From positions 21,842,100-21,906,099 of the forward strand of contig JAYESD010000008.1 of assembly GCA_036927565.1 (NCBI GenBank): a DNA stretch of 64,000 nt, read 5' to 3'. Shown piece after piece: positions 11,399 through 22,750 of the stretch (positions are counted from its first letter, which is position 1; each line of letters begins with the position of its first letter). The position numbers were made by a program, and so were the translations under genes. The DNA comes from Tuctoria greenei (lineage: Eukaryota; Streptophyta; Magnoliopsida; Poales; Poaceae). The notes under the pieces are model-generated. The model had not been told where the DNA came from, ran no database searches, and saw only the letters and a program-made list of their open reading frames with translations.

Positions 11399-13013
11399 TG
11401 AAAGTGCATCTAGGCATCCCCGTGGGTTTTGGATAATTGATGACGGCAATTAAGAGGCTAATGAGCTAAAGTGATCTTAAGCACAAGTACAAGGATTTAA
11501 ATGAGATGAAAACCCTCAAAAAGGAAAAGGAGAAAATGGGCATCAAAGACTCAAGCGTTGAAATTAGGGTTTCTATGCTATTGAGCTTATATGAGCCGTA
11601 TGATGTGAGAGGGTTGATGTATCATGTGCATTGAGATCATACCAAGGGGCTCAAAGTGGTGGTTTAGAGAAAAATCTAAGTGAGAAGCCTAAAATGAGAA
11701 AAACCCTAGGAGGTCGGACTAGTCCGGGCCTCGAGGTCGGACTAGTCCGGGCCTCAAGGCCGGACTAGTCCGACCATGGTAGACAAGTCCATTTTGAGAT
11801 GGACCAAATGTCTCTGGAGTGAATCTGAGTGAATATGGAGCTAAGTCCGAGAAGTCCGGACTTTTCTGTTTTTGGACGGACTAAAGCTCTCTGGAGAAGA
11901 TCGGACTTGTCCATTTGGGTACGGACTTGTCTGTTTGAGACTTAGTGAGATAAACTGAGAGAAACCCTAGGGGGCCAGACTAGTCCGGGCCAATCCAGAA
12001 GAGTCCATTTTGGGATGGGCCAAATGGTTCTGTCCTACTTCGGACTAGTCCGTTTTGGACCAGACTAGTCCGTTGTCTAGTGACCATTTGAATTTGGAAA
12101 TTTGGCGGACAGCGTGGCGATCGTTGCTCAGTGTTGCAGTTGTTGGGAACTGACTAGAGGTCAGTGGTCCCATAGGGCCGGACTAGTCCGGTCCCAAAGG
12201 CCGGACTAGTCTGCCCCTTTGCTGAGGTCAGCAGTAGGGGCTCGGGACCCCTATAAAAAGGGGACCCCCGAGCTCATTTGAACAAGTCTTGAACCCTAGC
12301 GCTGCCACAAGCATCCTAGAGCCTTACAAAGCCTTCTACTCGTCCTACTAACCCTCTAAGAGCAAATCTTGAAGAGATTAGGGTTTGGGGAGGAGAGTAA
12401 AGGAATATCATCGCGCTTTGGCTCTCGGTTTGATCTCTTGCACATTGTGTTGTGTTTTGTGGCTTGTGTGAGTTGAGCTTTGTGTGCTCCTCATTGTATT
12501 GATTTGTGGGAGCCTCGAGTTGTGAGCAGCCCCATCAAACTTGGTGATTACCCATTGATATAGTGGAAACCAAGCTGCCCATCATGGTGGCTTGGTGAGA
12601 GAAGTGTCAAGTGAGACCCGGTCCTTGTGTGGACTTCTCAACGTGGAGGTAGGCTTGTTCGTGGAGCTGAACCACCGGATAAATCTTGTTTCACTTGTAT
12701 TTAGCTTTTGGTGATCACTAATATTGCTATTAGGGTTCATATTGCTCTACACTTTTATCATTATTGTAAACTTGCAATCTAAGTGTTTAAACTTCACAAT
12801 CTGAGCTTTACAAGTTTACTACACATTGCTTATCTCCTTGGTGAACTTTAATTCCGCAAATAACTTGTAGAAATCAAGTTTTAAGGTTCCCCCCCTGTGC
12901 TGAGCGGACTAGTCCGACCCTGTGCAGACTAGTCTAACCACAGGAATTTAATCTTGTTTGATTAAGTGATTTCAGGTATTATTGCCTATTAACCCCCCTC
13001 TAGACGACTTTCA
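11399..13013 (+). repeat. 5' LTR of element A (1615 bp)
   Basis: It starts TGAAAGTGCATC and ends GACGACTTTCA, with inverted ends TGAAAG/CTTTCA. TATAAAAA at 12252-12259 is the likely promoter core. Six perfect copies of the palindrome CGGACTAGTCCG (11715, 11738, 11761, 12041, 12179, 12905) and several degenerate ones lie in it; the first three are spaced 23 bp apart. Confidence 0.9.
12252..12259 (+). promoter_or_regulatory. TATA box of element A 5' LTR
   Basis: TATAAAAA sits in a GC-rich context (gggacccc before, ggggaccc after) and is conserved in the 3' LTR near 31670. This is the expected promoter core separating U3 from R. Confidence 0.7.
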
Positions 13014-13015
13014 AT

Positions 13016-13029
13016 TGGTATCAGAGCAG
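13016..13029 (+). promoter_or_regulatory. Primer-binding site of element A (tRNA-iMet)
   Basis: TGGTATCAGAGCAG is complementary to the 3' end of plant initiator Met tRNA and lies two bases after the LTR, as in most plant copia elements. Confidence 0.9.
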
Positions 13030-13064
13030 ATTTCTCCCCAAGAGTCTAACAACTCAGAGAAGTA

Positions 13065-15353
13065 ATGGCCGGAAGGGGTGACAACGAGGTTCCGGTGGTC
13101 GTCGATGACACCAAGATGAAGAACATCGATGTTCTTCAAGATGATCCGAATGACGACGAAGAAGTTCGGATGCTCAAAGCACGGCTTCGTGAGAAGCCCA
13201 AAGTGCCCAAGAAGAAGATCAAGCTAATTGCTCTGGTCTACATCGACAATGGGAGTAGTTCACAATACTACTCCCGATATCCTTACAATTATGAGCAACT
13301 TAGCGCGAGCAACCATTATTTGTATATTCCCATTGGCAAACCTCCTCAATTTGACAGAAATGATTATTCTATCTAGAAGCATAATATGAAGATGCACCTC
13401 ATTTCCTTAAACCCTAGCTTGTGGCAAATTGTGATGACAGGTGTTCATCTTCCAAAGAATGAGGAAGACATCACTCCAGAGCAAGCTGTTCTTCTACATC
13501 GAAATGCTCAAGCCGTTGGAGTGATTACCTCCTCATTGACTCGTGAGGAGTTCAACCGCATTGAAGGGTTGGAGGTTGCCAAGGATATTTGGGATACCCT
13601 CAAGACGGCGCATGAAGGCAACCGCGTTATTAGTGAGGCAAAGATCGAGATGATTGAAGGAGAGCTTGGGAGATTTACCATGGAGGGTGAGTCTCCCCAA
13701 GATATGTATGACCGCCTCAAGACTCTCATCAACAAGAGTCGGTCATGTGGAAGCACCCGGTGGACCGACCACGAGGTGGTAAAGAGGATGATTCGAGCAT
13801 TCATGCCTCGAAACGTCACTCTTTGCTCACTAATTCGTGAAAGCCCGGGCTTCCACAAGATGACTCCCGAAGAAGTGCTAGGGAGAATCATCAACCATGA
13901 GATGATGGAGCAAGAAGCGATGTTCTACAATGATCTACAAAAGCTTTCCTCCTCCAAGAAAAGGGATGTGGCATTTAAAGCAACGTCCTCAAGATCACAA
14001 GAAAAGGAAGAGAGTGATGAAGAGAGTCCCGACACCGATGAGGAAGAAGCTCTCTTCATCAACAACTTTAAGAGGATGTTTAGAAGGAGGAGGGGGAGCT
14101 ACCAAAATGTAAGGAGAAGCAAAGACAAGCCCAATACAAGATCAAAAAGGTCTTGCTACAATTGCGGAGAATATGGCCACTTCATTGTGGATCGTCCACA
14201 TGAAGAAAACAAGAAGAAGAAGGAGGGCAAGTCCAAAGACAAGAAGTACTTCAAGAAGAAGAAGCAATCCGGACATGCCCACCTTGGAAAGGAGTGGGAT
14301 TCAAATGAGGAATCCTCCTCCGATGAAGATGAGAAGGTAGCAACTATTGCTATGAAGAAGACAACAATGGAGAATAAGCTCTTCCCCAACTTGGAGACTT
14401 CAAGGCCAACATGTCTCATGGCCAAGGAGGGAAGAAAGAAGGTTAAATTCAAATCCTCTTCTTCAATTTCTTCTCATGATGACTTTCATAGTAGTAGTAA
14501 AATGAACATATGCTTAAAGACATGAGCAAAAGCACCCTGAAGAGATTGAGATTGTTAACGGAAGAGATATTTGAGAAGGAAGAACTCATCAACCGTCAAG
14601 AGGACATGCTCATCCAACAAAAGGAGAGATGTCAAGAGGTTGAGGAGCTCTTGGAGCTTGAAAGAGAAAATAGCAAGGCACTTGAGCATGAACTCGCTTT
14701 GAGCAAGAAAACTTGCTCAAACCTTGAGAACACTACAATTGTGCTCAAGGACGAACTTGTTAGTTTGACACAAGCTAACAAGATCCTTGAGACGCAAGTG
14801 AAGTCTCTCAAGGTTAATGCACCTTCTTCCTGTACAAGCTCACCTTGCACAAATATTAAATCCGAAGCATCTCAACCTTGTAAATGCTCAAACTTAATCA
14901 TAAAGCTTAAAGATGAGCTAAAGTTGGCACAAACCAATCAAGCACCCAAGGGTGGTATCTTTGACAAGGAGAAGGTGGCATATGCACGTAGTGCATATAC
15001 CAACACAAGACAACCCCTTGTCAAGGATGGTCTTGGTTATTCTAGGGGTGAGGCAAAACGCCAAAACTCCCAAGAGTGGCAAAGACTTGATTGTTTTTGT
15101 CAAAGAAGGCTCATACACCAACAAAGGGAAGGACATTTCTACTTCACCTAAAATGCCTAAGAAAGAACCTCATCCATTGTTCCATGATTTTGATGCTTCA
15201 TACGTGTTGTTGAGGAACAAGTTTGGAAAGGCATATGCTAGGTATGTTGGGCCACACCGCAAGAGTCCCAAACCTTGTGTGTGGGTGCCCAAATGCCTCC
15301 TGACTAACATCAAAGGACCCAACACCGCTTGGGTACCTAAAGCCAAGACCTAA
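13065..15353 (+). pseudogene. Gag region of element A (broken)
   Basis: The frame opens at the ATG at 13065 and meets TAG at 13374-13376, at a position where copia gag proteins have Trp, so probably TGG to TAG. It continues in the same frame from 13386 through the capsid region to 14525. A zinc knuckle starts at 14154 (CYNCGEYGHFIVDR): the fourth metal ligand, normally Cys, reads Arg. From 14510 a coiled-coil segment rich in Glu, Leu and Lys follows in another frame (14510-15151), and 14952-15353 continues in a third frame toward the protease. At least two frameshifts therefore separate the parts. The N-terminal acidic/basic leader and the coiled coil after the knuckle are SIRE-like. Not functional as it stands. 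Confidence 0.85.
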
Positions 15354-16745
15354 ATCTTTCTTGTAGGCATACTCCTCCGGTGGAACCAAGTGGGTTCTTG
15401 ATAGTGGATGCACAAATCATATGACTGGAGAGAGGAAGATGTTTGTGGAGTATGAGCTAAATGAAGATCCAAGTGAAGGAATCTACTTTGGGGACAATAG
15501 CCAAGGAAAAATCCTTGGCACCGTAAAATTGCTATATCCCCTAATCATACTCTTTCAAATGTTTTGCATGTTGATTCACTTGATTATAACCTCTTGTCCA
15601 TATCACAACTATGTGACAAAGGTTATAATTTTTTATTCAATAATGAGGGTGTGACCGTCACAAGGAGAAGCAATGGCTCAATTGCCTTTAAGGGTGTACT
15701 CAAGGGAAAGCTCTATCTTGTGAATTTCTCCGCGGATAAAGCCCAACTTGATACATGCTTAATTGCAAAAACTAACATGGGATGGCTTTGGCATAGAAGG
15801 CTAGCCATGTTGGGATGAGAAATTTGCAAAAACTCCTTAAGGGCGAGCACATCCGTGGTTTAAAGAATGTTGTGTTTGAAAAGGATAGGCCATGTAGCGC
15901 ATGCCAAGCGGGAAAGCAAGTTGGAGCACCACATCCATCCAAGAACATTATGACAACATCAAGACCATTGGAGCTTCTACACATGGATCTCTTCAGCCCA
16001 ATCGCCTACCTTAGTATTGGTGGTAACAAATATGGTCTTGCTATTGTTGATGATTTTTCACGTTTCACTTGGGTATTCTTTTTTGCATGACAAGAGCGAG
16101 ACTCAAGGTGTTCTCAAGAGATACTTGAAGAGAGCTCAAAATGAGTTCTCCTTGAGTATCAAGACCATAAGGAGTGGCAATGGCACCGAATTCAAGAATA
16201 CTCAAGTTGAAGAATTTTTGGACGAAGAAGGCATCAAGCATGAGTTCTCGGCCCCCTACTCTCCTCAACAAAATGGGGTGACCGAGAGGAAGAATAGGAC
16301 TTTAATTGAGATGTCAAGAACCATGTTTTATGGGTACAAGACGTCGGACCAGTTTTTGGCGGAAGCGGTTAACACCACTTGCCATGCCATAAACCGGTTG
16401 TATCTTCACCGCATACCTAAGAAGACGTCATATGAGCTCCTAACTGGTAACAAGCCCAACATCTCTTACTTTTGTGTTTTTGGGAGAAAATGCTACATTC
16501 TTAACAAGAAGCCTAGGACTTCGAAGTTTGTTTCTAAGTCCGATGAGGGTTTCTTGCTTGGCTATGACTCAAACACTTACGCCAATCGTGTCTTTAACAA
16601 ATCCTCCGGAATTGTTGAAGTAGCACGTGACGTAGTGTTTGATGAGACTAATAGCTCCCAAGTGGAGCAAGTTGATCGTCATGTGCTAGATCAAGAAGAA
16701 GAACCACAAGTGGTGATAGGAAGGATGGCACTTGGAGATATATGA
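15354..16745 (+). pseudogene. Protease and integrase region of element A (broken)
   Basis: The protease active-site triplet Asp-Ser-Gly is encoded at 15400-15408 within LDSGCTNHMTG. The integrase zinc domain is split: WLWHRR... ends at 15818, and the CSAC pair is read in a different frame from 15815. The first catalytic Asp lies in LLHMDLFS. After a frameshift in a T run near 16078, the second catalytic block reads IRSGNGTEF, so the expected Asp is Gly. The Glu block, QQNGVTERKNRT, is intact. The frame ends at a TGA at 16743. Several independent lesions show it is dead. Confidence 0.88.
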
Positions 16746-16936
16746 CCACAAGAACAACCTCAAGATGCAAGTGACCATCTTACACATCAAGCAAGCTCTT
16801 CCTCAAATGATCAAGATCAAGTTCCCCAAGATGTGCTCAAAGAAGATGAAAATGGAGGCATCAATCAAGGGGGGGGGACAATGAGGATGAGGAAGACCAA
16901 GATGATGAGTCAAGACCTCAAGCACCACACCCAAGA
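16746..16936 (+). other. Linker between integrase and reverse transcriptase of element A
   Basis: Gln/Asp/Glu-rich coding-like sequence in disturbed frames, including a run of nine G at about 16869-16877 where a frameshift has probably occurred. It is the variable hinge between integrase and reverse transcriptase in copia polyproteins. Confidence 0.6.
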
Positions 16937-18578
16937 GTGCATCAAAGCGTCCAACGGGACCATCTCGTTGACAATATACTTGGAGACATCTCCAAGGGGG
17001 TAACTACTCGATCTCGTGTTGCAAACTTTTGTGAACATTACTCTTTTGTTTCTTCCTTGGAGCCCCACAAGGTTGAAGAAGAACTACGAGATCCGGATTG
17101 GGTGATGGCCATGCAAGAAGGGCTCAACAACTTCAAGAGAAATCGAGTATGGGAGCTTATGAAGAGGCCTAATGCGAATGTTGTAGGCACCAAATGGGTG
17201 TTCCGCAACAAACAAGATGAACACGGGGTGGTTACAAGGAACAAGGCACGACTTGTGGCCAAAGGGTATTCACAAGTTGAAGGTTTGGATTTCGAAGAAA
17301 CCTTAGCTCCCGTAGCTGGGCTTGAATCAATTCGTATATTACTTGCCTTTGCTACTCACCATGATTTTAAGCTATATCAAATGGACGTCAAGAGCGCATT
17401 CCTCAATGGTCCAATCAAGGAAGAGGTGTATGTGGAGCAAACCCCCGGATTTGAAGATGAAGAATTCCCAAACCATGTGTACAAATTGCGTAAGACTCTT
17501 TATGGACTCAATCAAGCTCCTAGAGCTTGGTATGAGTGCCTTAGAGACTTTCTAACTCAAAATGCTTTCAAAATCGGGAAGGCGGACTATACTCTATTCA
17601 CTAAGCACTTCAATGATGATTTGTTTGTTTGCCAAATATACGTCGATTACATTATATTTGGTTCTACTAACAAAGCTTTTTGTGATGAGTTTTCCAAGAG
17701 AATGACGGAAAGATTTGAGATGTCCATGATGGGGGAGTTGAAGTTCTTTCTAGGTTTTCAAGTAAAGCAACTCAAGGAAGGCACGTCCATTAGTCAAACC
17801 AAGTCCACACAAGATATACTCAAGAAGTTTGACATGGACATGGCCAAACCCATCAAGACTCCTATGGCAACCAATGGGCATCTCGATCTCAATGAAGATG
17901 GTCCAAGTGTGGACCAAAAGGTATATCGTTCCATGATAGGCTCATTGCTATACTTATGTGCATCTAGGCCCGCTATCATGCTTAGTGTGTGTATGTGTGC
18001 TAGATTTCAATCCGCTCCTAAGGTGTGTCATTTGACCACCGTTAAGAGAATTCTTAGATATTTGGTTCACACAACAAGCCTAGGACTTTGGTATCCCAAA
18101 GGCTCTAAGTTTAACCTCATTGGATATTCCGACGCGGACTATGCGGGGTGCAAAGTTGATAGGAAGAGTACATCGGGAACTTGCCAATTCCTTGGTAGAT
18201 CTCTAGTGTCTTGGTTGTCAAAGAAACAAAACTCCATTGCTCTTTCCACAGCCGAAGCAGAGTATGTCACTGTCGGAAGTTGTTGTGCACAACATCTTTG
18301 GATGCGACAAACTCTTAGGGACTATGGCATAAACTTGCGCCATATCCCTCTCCTATGTGGCAATGAGAGCGCTCAAAATAGACCACAATCCAGTTGAACA
18401 CTCAAGGACCAAGCACATCAATATTCGCCACCATTTCTAGAGAGATCACTCCATCAAAGGGTACATTGCAATTTCCCATGTGAGAACTGATAAACAATTG
18501 GCCGATATCTTTACCAAGCCCCTAGATGAGAAAAGGTTTTGTGAACTTAGGAGTGAGTTAAATATCTTAGATTCTTGA
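16937..18578 (+). pseudogene. Reverse transcriptase and RNase H of element A (broken)
   Basis: An open frame to 18397 holds the typical copia order: TKWVFRNK, ARLVAKGYSQVEG, YQMDVKSAFLNG and LYGLNQAPRAWY. The catalytic box at 17639-17650 reads Tyr-Val-Asp-Tyr instead of Tyr-Val-Asp-Asp, so polymerase activity should be lost. RNase H follows, with YSDADYAGC and STAEAEY carrying the acidic residues. A frameshift near 18375 precedes the final segment, which contains ADIFTKPLDE-like sequence and ends in TGA at 18576-18578. Confidence 0.88.
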
Positions 18579-19505
18579 AATGTGGCTTAAGTCTTGCACA
18601 TCTGATTGTAATATTCAAAATTCACACATGCTTTCGAAAAACTCATCCTCCTCAATTTTTCTACAAATTATTTGAAATTATTAAATCCTTGTGAACCATG
18701 GTCATAGTTTGATTGTTGATTGCTTACTGACCATATTTACAAAGATCTTTTGTGAAATATAGTCCAAAAGGATCAAATATCCACTAAAAACTCAATATAT
18801 AGGAGTTCTAGGTCTTAGGACCAGACTAGTCCGCTCCAGTGGACCGGACTAGTCCGGTGGTTCAGGCTGTCCGGACCCAGTCCGGAGGCCGGACAAGTCC
18901 GGGTCCCTGACTGGACTAGTCCGGCCCTTGGGGACTTAACCTCCCCAGGGAGCCCTCGACCTCTCCACTTCCATTCAAACACTCTCTCTCCAAAAACGCT
19001 CAAAAATCATCTCCCAAACGGCGATTTTCGATTCCCTCCAACAAATCTTGATTCCAATCGGTGGATTGAAGCCCTAAGGTGCTTAGGAACCTTTCCCCAA
19101 GCATCGGAGGCTGATTCGTCACTAACATTTCATCGAATCGGAGATTTGAAGAGGTATTCTTGACCTAACCCCAAAATCCTTGAAATTCAATTCTTTTGGG
19201 TCCATTGATAGAAACTTCTTCACAAATGTTGTTGTGCACATCAATGTGATCATGTAGCTCCATTTTTGTGGTAGGATCCTTAATTTTTGCAAAATTTCCC
19301 TAGATTAGGGTTCTTGCTGTGTGAACCGGACTAGTCCGACCACAGGACGGACAAGTCCGACCTAGTGCGTACTAGTCCGGCCCCTTGGGGAACAAGTCCA
19401 GGTTACATAGTGAAAAACCTAACCTAGGTAGATTTTGTGAATTCTACCATTTTATCTTGACTCCTTGGACTCATACACATTCCCTTGCCTCTCTTGTCAG
19501 CAACC
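18579..19505 (+). other. Spacer between pol and extra ORF of element A
   Basis: Non-coding. It carries further perfect or near copies of CGGACTAGTCCG (18845-18856, 19327-19338, plus degenerate ones at about 18827, 18912 and 19368). It could act as leader of a subgenomic RNA for the downstream ORF, but no splice sites are obvious enough to name. Confidence 0.55.
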
Positions 19506-20793
19506 ATGTCGGACAATGAGTATGTTCCCCCTTCCGACTCCGAGACTAAAGCGGAGAAGCAAGCTCTCTTTCACCGGAAGCAAAGAGAGGATCAAGAGAT
19601 GGAGGCTGCATACTTTGCCTCACAGAGGGCAAAGAAGACGCAGCGAGAGGAGCACAACTTTGCAGCTGCGGAGGCAGCCCCAAAATGGATGCGACTTGTG
19701 ACCTTGGGTGAGCAAGCTAAGTCACAGAGGACAAGGACCTCCAAAGATAAAGGCAAGGCCCCAGTTGATGTTGCACCCAAGAAGAGGGTGATTGTGGCCA
19801 AGAATGCCGCAAGCAAGGTTAAGAAGGGTGTCTCTCAACCCATTGGCCCATTGAGGATGTCTTCTCCTGCACGAAACCCAAACCGTGCAGATGCCTTCGA
19901 CGCCAACATCTTTAAGGGCAAGGGGGCTGAGAAGGCATGCAAGCTGAGGAAGATCAATGTATATCAGCGTGACAAGAGCACAGTGGATCCCCGGTTCTGG
20001 TATGATTTCCACTGTGACTACTATCGGAAGGTCTATATGACTAAACAGACCCCTATCACAGATGCTCAGTGGATAGACTGGGACTATATGGCCCATAAGC
20101 ATCATCAAGCTTTCAATGTTGTGATTGAAGCCGTCGAGAGGCATGGCTTCAAGAAGTTCATGGATTTCCAGTACGACTAGAATGTGGAAGTCATCACTTA
20201 GTTCTACTCCACCTTATACTTCCACAACAATGAGGAAAGGAAGATTACCTGGATGACCCATGGAGAGCAGTACTCCACCACCTATTGGGAGTTTGCTCAG
20301 CTGCTTGACTTGGAGGACCAACTGGATAATGAGATCATCATTTCAAATCTGAAGCCAGTTGATCGGGACACCTTTGAGTATATGTACCCAAGTCATGCAC
20401 AGTATGGGGTCGGGCACATCAGAAACATCAAGCCCTTCTATAGTGTGCTCAACCGGGTCCTCAGAAAGACCATTGCCCCCAAGGATGGAGATGCGGGGAT
20501 TATACAAGTAAATTTGAGGCACTTGATGGTGCTAATCGATGGAGATGTCCACTTCAATGTGGTGGAATATATCTTTGATGACATCTTCAACATCTCTCAC
20601 AGCCCCAACCGATCATGTGGATACGCTCCGTACATTATGTACATGATCAAGAAGATCTTCGGTCTCACATTCAAGAAAGACATCAAACACCAGAGGCTTA
20701 GACCTCAACTCCCACCTCCAGAGCCGGCTACTCCTAGGAGGAAGAATGCGGATCCTCCCGCTTCTTCCTCTCGCTTTGTGCCATCTCCTCCAC
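19506..20793 (+). pseudogene. Extra 3' ORF (env-like position) of element A, first part
   Basis: The ATG at 19506 (MSDNEYVPPSDSE) opens a frame with a charged N-terminus, a Lys-rich segment and then a region with DPRFWYDFHCDYY and later HGEQYSTTYWEF. Two in-frame amber codons near 20178 and 20202 interrupt it; both fit TGG or CAG to TAG changes. The frame runs into element B at 20793 and resumes, in register, at 29993. Such an ORF between RNase H and the 3' LTR is known in the SIRE lineage and has been called env-like. I see no signal peptide or clear membrane segment here, so a coat function is not supported. It resembles proteins annotated as putative plant transposon protein, from memory only. 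Confidence 0.7.
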
Positions 20794-21039
20794 TGTGAGA
20801 CCTATGTGTGATGAATACATTGGCTTTGACAATTAAAGTTTTGAATGCTGCAATAACATCTTTTTAGCAAGGTTCGACTCTAGCTCCGAGCTTTTGCAAG
20901 GTCCGATGTAAGGTCCGATATGTTTTGCTAGGTCCGACTTATGTTGGTTAGCTTTGGCATGTCTTTGATACCTCTGGCATGTCTTTAATAGCTCCGACAT
21001 GTCTTTGTTAAGCTCCGACATGTTTCTCTAGCTCCGGCT

Positions 21040-21290
21040 TTTGGGTTGACTAGTTCCGACTAGTTTTGGTTAGCTCCGGCGCTAGGTTTGACTGGCTTTG
21101 GTTAGCTCCGGTGCTAGGTCCTACTAGTTTTGATAAGCTTTGGCGCTAGGTTGTACTAGCTTTGGTAAGCTCCAGCGCTAGGTTGTACTAGCTTTGGTGA
21201 GCTCCGGCGCTAGGTTGTACTAGCTTTGGTAAGCTCCGGCGCTAGGTTGTACTAGCTTTGGTAACCTCCAGCTCAAGCTCCGGTTAGCTT
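21040..21290 (+). repeat. U3 minisatellite of element B, ~32-bp unit
   Basis: Units of the form agctccggcgctagg / ttgtactagctttggta recur about every 32 bp, seven to eight times, the last four nearly identical. The 3' LTR carries the same array at 28330-28590 with unit-specific differences (gctccag or gatccgg variants). The corresponding part of element C's LTR is reduced to one or two units, and a related array is seen in antisense at 61460-61740 and at 63690-63800. Confidence 0.8.
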
Positions 21291-21568
21291 TGGCTAGGTT
21301 CGGAGCTTGATTGCAATGTTCCTGCTTTTATCTTGCAATGTTTTGAACTTGCTTTATTTTCTTAGAAATATTTCTTAGTATTCATTTGCTAAGTTTTTGG
21401 TGCGTTTTGGTTGATATGGATGATATCGTTTTGCTATGCATTGCAACATGCTTATGTGAGGTGCTCACGTAAGGTGTTGTGTTCGGAACTGACTTGAGTC
21501 AAGTCACGGACTTGGGCTCGTACGGATTGGTTGTTTGTTCATGTGCATGTGTTGCTTGGGTTCAAGTC

Positions 21569-21826
21569 ATGGCTGGTGACGGGATCCATTGGACTAGTCT
21601 CAGGGAGGAGATGATGTTCCAACAACCAAATTCAGGAGGAATTGTGGTTGAGCGGGTCAGGAGGTCGCGCAGGATGATTGAATCAAGGGCAGTGCATACG
21701 AAGCTTACTGGACGTCGAAGGAAGGTGTTTGCACGTATGCATGCGGTGCATGACGTGGCAACATGGTTCCGAAGATGGTTTATGGATGGGAAGATCTGGT
21801 CGGAAGGATCAGATCGTATCGGTTGA
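21569..21826 (+). CDS. 85-codon open frame in U3 of element B 5' LTR
   Basis: ATG to TGA encodes a basic peptide starting MAGDGIHWTSLREEM and containing an Arg-rich core (RRSRRMIESRAVH) and WFRRW near the end. The same frame occurs at the same LTR position at 34485-34742 (intact), 55472-55729 (one stop), 28869 onward (one-base deletion) and in the antisense solo LTR (about 61207-60930). It lies upstream of the TATA box, so in a genomic RNA it would be present only at the 3' end, within the 3' LTR copy. I know no family for it. Differences between the B and C versions are mostly amino-acid changing, which argues against strong protein constraint. Confidence 0.4.
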   Translation: MAGDGIHWTSLREEMMFQQPNSGGIVVERVRRSRRMIESRAVHTKLTGRRRKVFARMHAVHDVATWFRRWFMDGKIWSEGSDRIG

Positions 21827-22075
21827 AGACTTTGGCTGCGGCGGAGTCGGTTATGGCTCGGTATGGAAAGTATCAAGTTGGTTATGTTAGGATTTCGTGT
21901 GGGTCACGAATTTGGGTTATTTTAGAAATATGAGATATGTTCCTAATGTGTTCGGAAGTCTTAAGATTGCTTCTATCTGCGTATAGAAGAGTCCTAAGCA
22001 GTTATGGAAAGTTTCGATTCGTGAACGGAGTAGGATTAGGGTCTTGATTTGAGTTGAGTTGGCTTTCGAGCTGGT

Positions 22076-22083
22076 TATATAAG
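22076..22083 (+). promoter_or_regulatory. TATA box of element B 5' LTR
   Basis: TATATAAG followed by gcaagggag is conserved in all LTRs of this group (34991-34998 in C, and near 29377 and 55978). AATAAA follows about 60 bp downstream. Confidence 0.75.
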
Positions 22084-22690
22084 CAAGGGAGACCAGAGCT
22101 CATGGTACACGATTTTGGGGATGTTACTCTTGTGTTCTATTGAATAAAATTCTTAGTTTGAAGGAACTTTTGTGCCTTGTTCGTCCAATTTGTTCCAGAC
22201 AAGTTTTACTCGTCAAATTTTTGGACAGCACTACCTTTCGTCGGTGGTTTTATCATAACTCGATTTTTACAGATCCAATTGACGTGATTCTTTTTGGATG
22301 TCTTCACAACTTGATTATCTATCATCTGTCAAAATTTCACGGTCATTGGATTTGTGGTTTCGGATCTACACGAGTTTCTTTGTAGCGTTCCAGAACTGTT
22401 TTTCTCGGGTAGGACATATTGACCTTTTTTTGATCTTTTGATCATAACTTGAGTTTCTCTTGACGGATTTGAGTGATTCTTCTTGTTTTTTCTTCGTGAC
22501 TTGATTCTCTCTGATATATATCACTTTTGTCCCAGTTAACCACGTTTAGATTAGTCTCACACACGATTTCTTTAACAGATTGTTTTTCTGCCAAAGGGGT
22601 TGGGATTTTATTGTTTCCGCTCCGTAAGATTTTTAAATCTACCATTCACCCCCCTATGGTAGCTTTTCACATGCCCTTCGATCCTACAAT

Positions 22691-22705
22691 TGGTATCATA
22701 GCCAC
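22691..22705 (+). promoter_or_regulatory. Primer-binding site of element B
   Basis: TGGTATCATAGCCAC, two bases after the LTR, matches the Met-type site with one substitution (T for G at the ninth base). Confidence 0.85.
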
Positions 22706-22750
22706 GGTTCTCTAATCATTGTTATTTGCACGTGTTTTTGACTAATCATC

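Larger units (their letters stand above)
20794..22688 (+). repeat. 5' LTR of element B (1895 bp)
   Basis: Begins TGTGAGACC and ends GATCCTACA. It contains a GC/T-rich minisatellite (about 21040-21290), an 85-codon open frame at 21569-21826, a TATA box TATATAAG at 22076-22083 and AATAAA at 22143-22148, which places the start of R between the last two. Confidence 0.9.

Noticed and set aside
11399..13013. Regular spaced palindromes as a CRISPR array
   Set aside because: Three evenly spaced 12-bp motifs are too short, spacers are similar to each other, and the context is a plant LTR.
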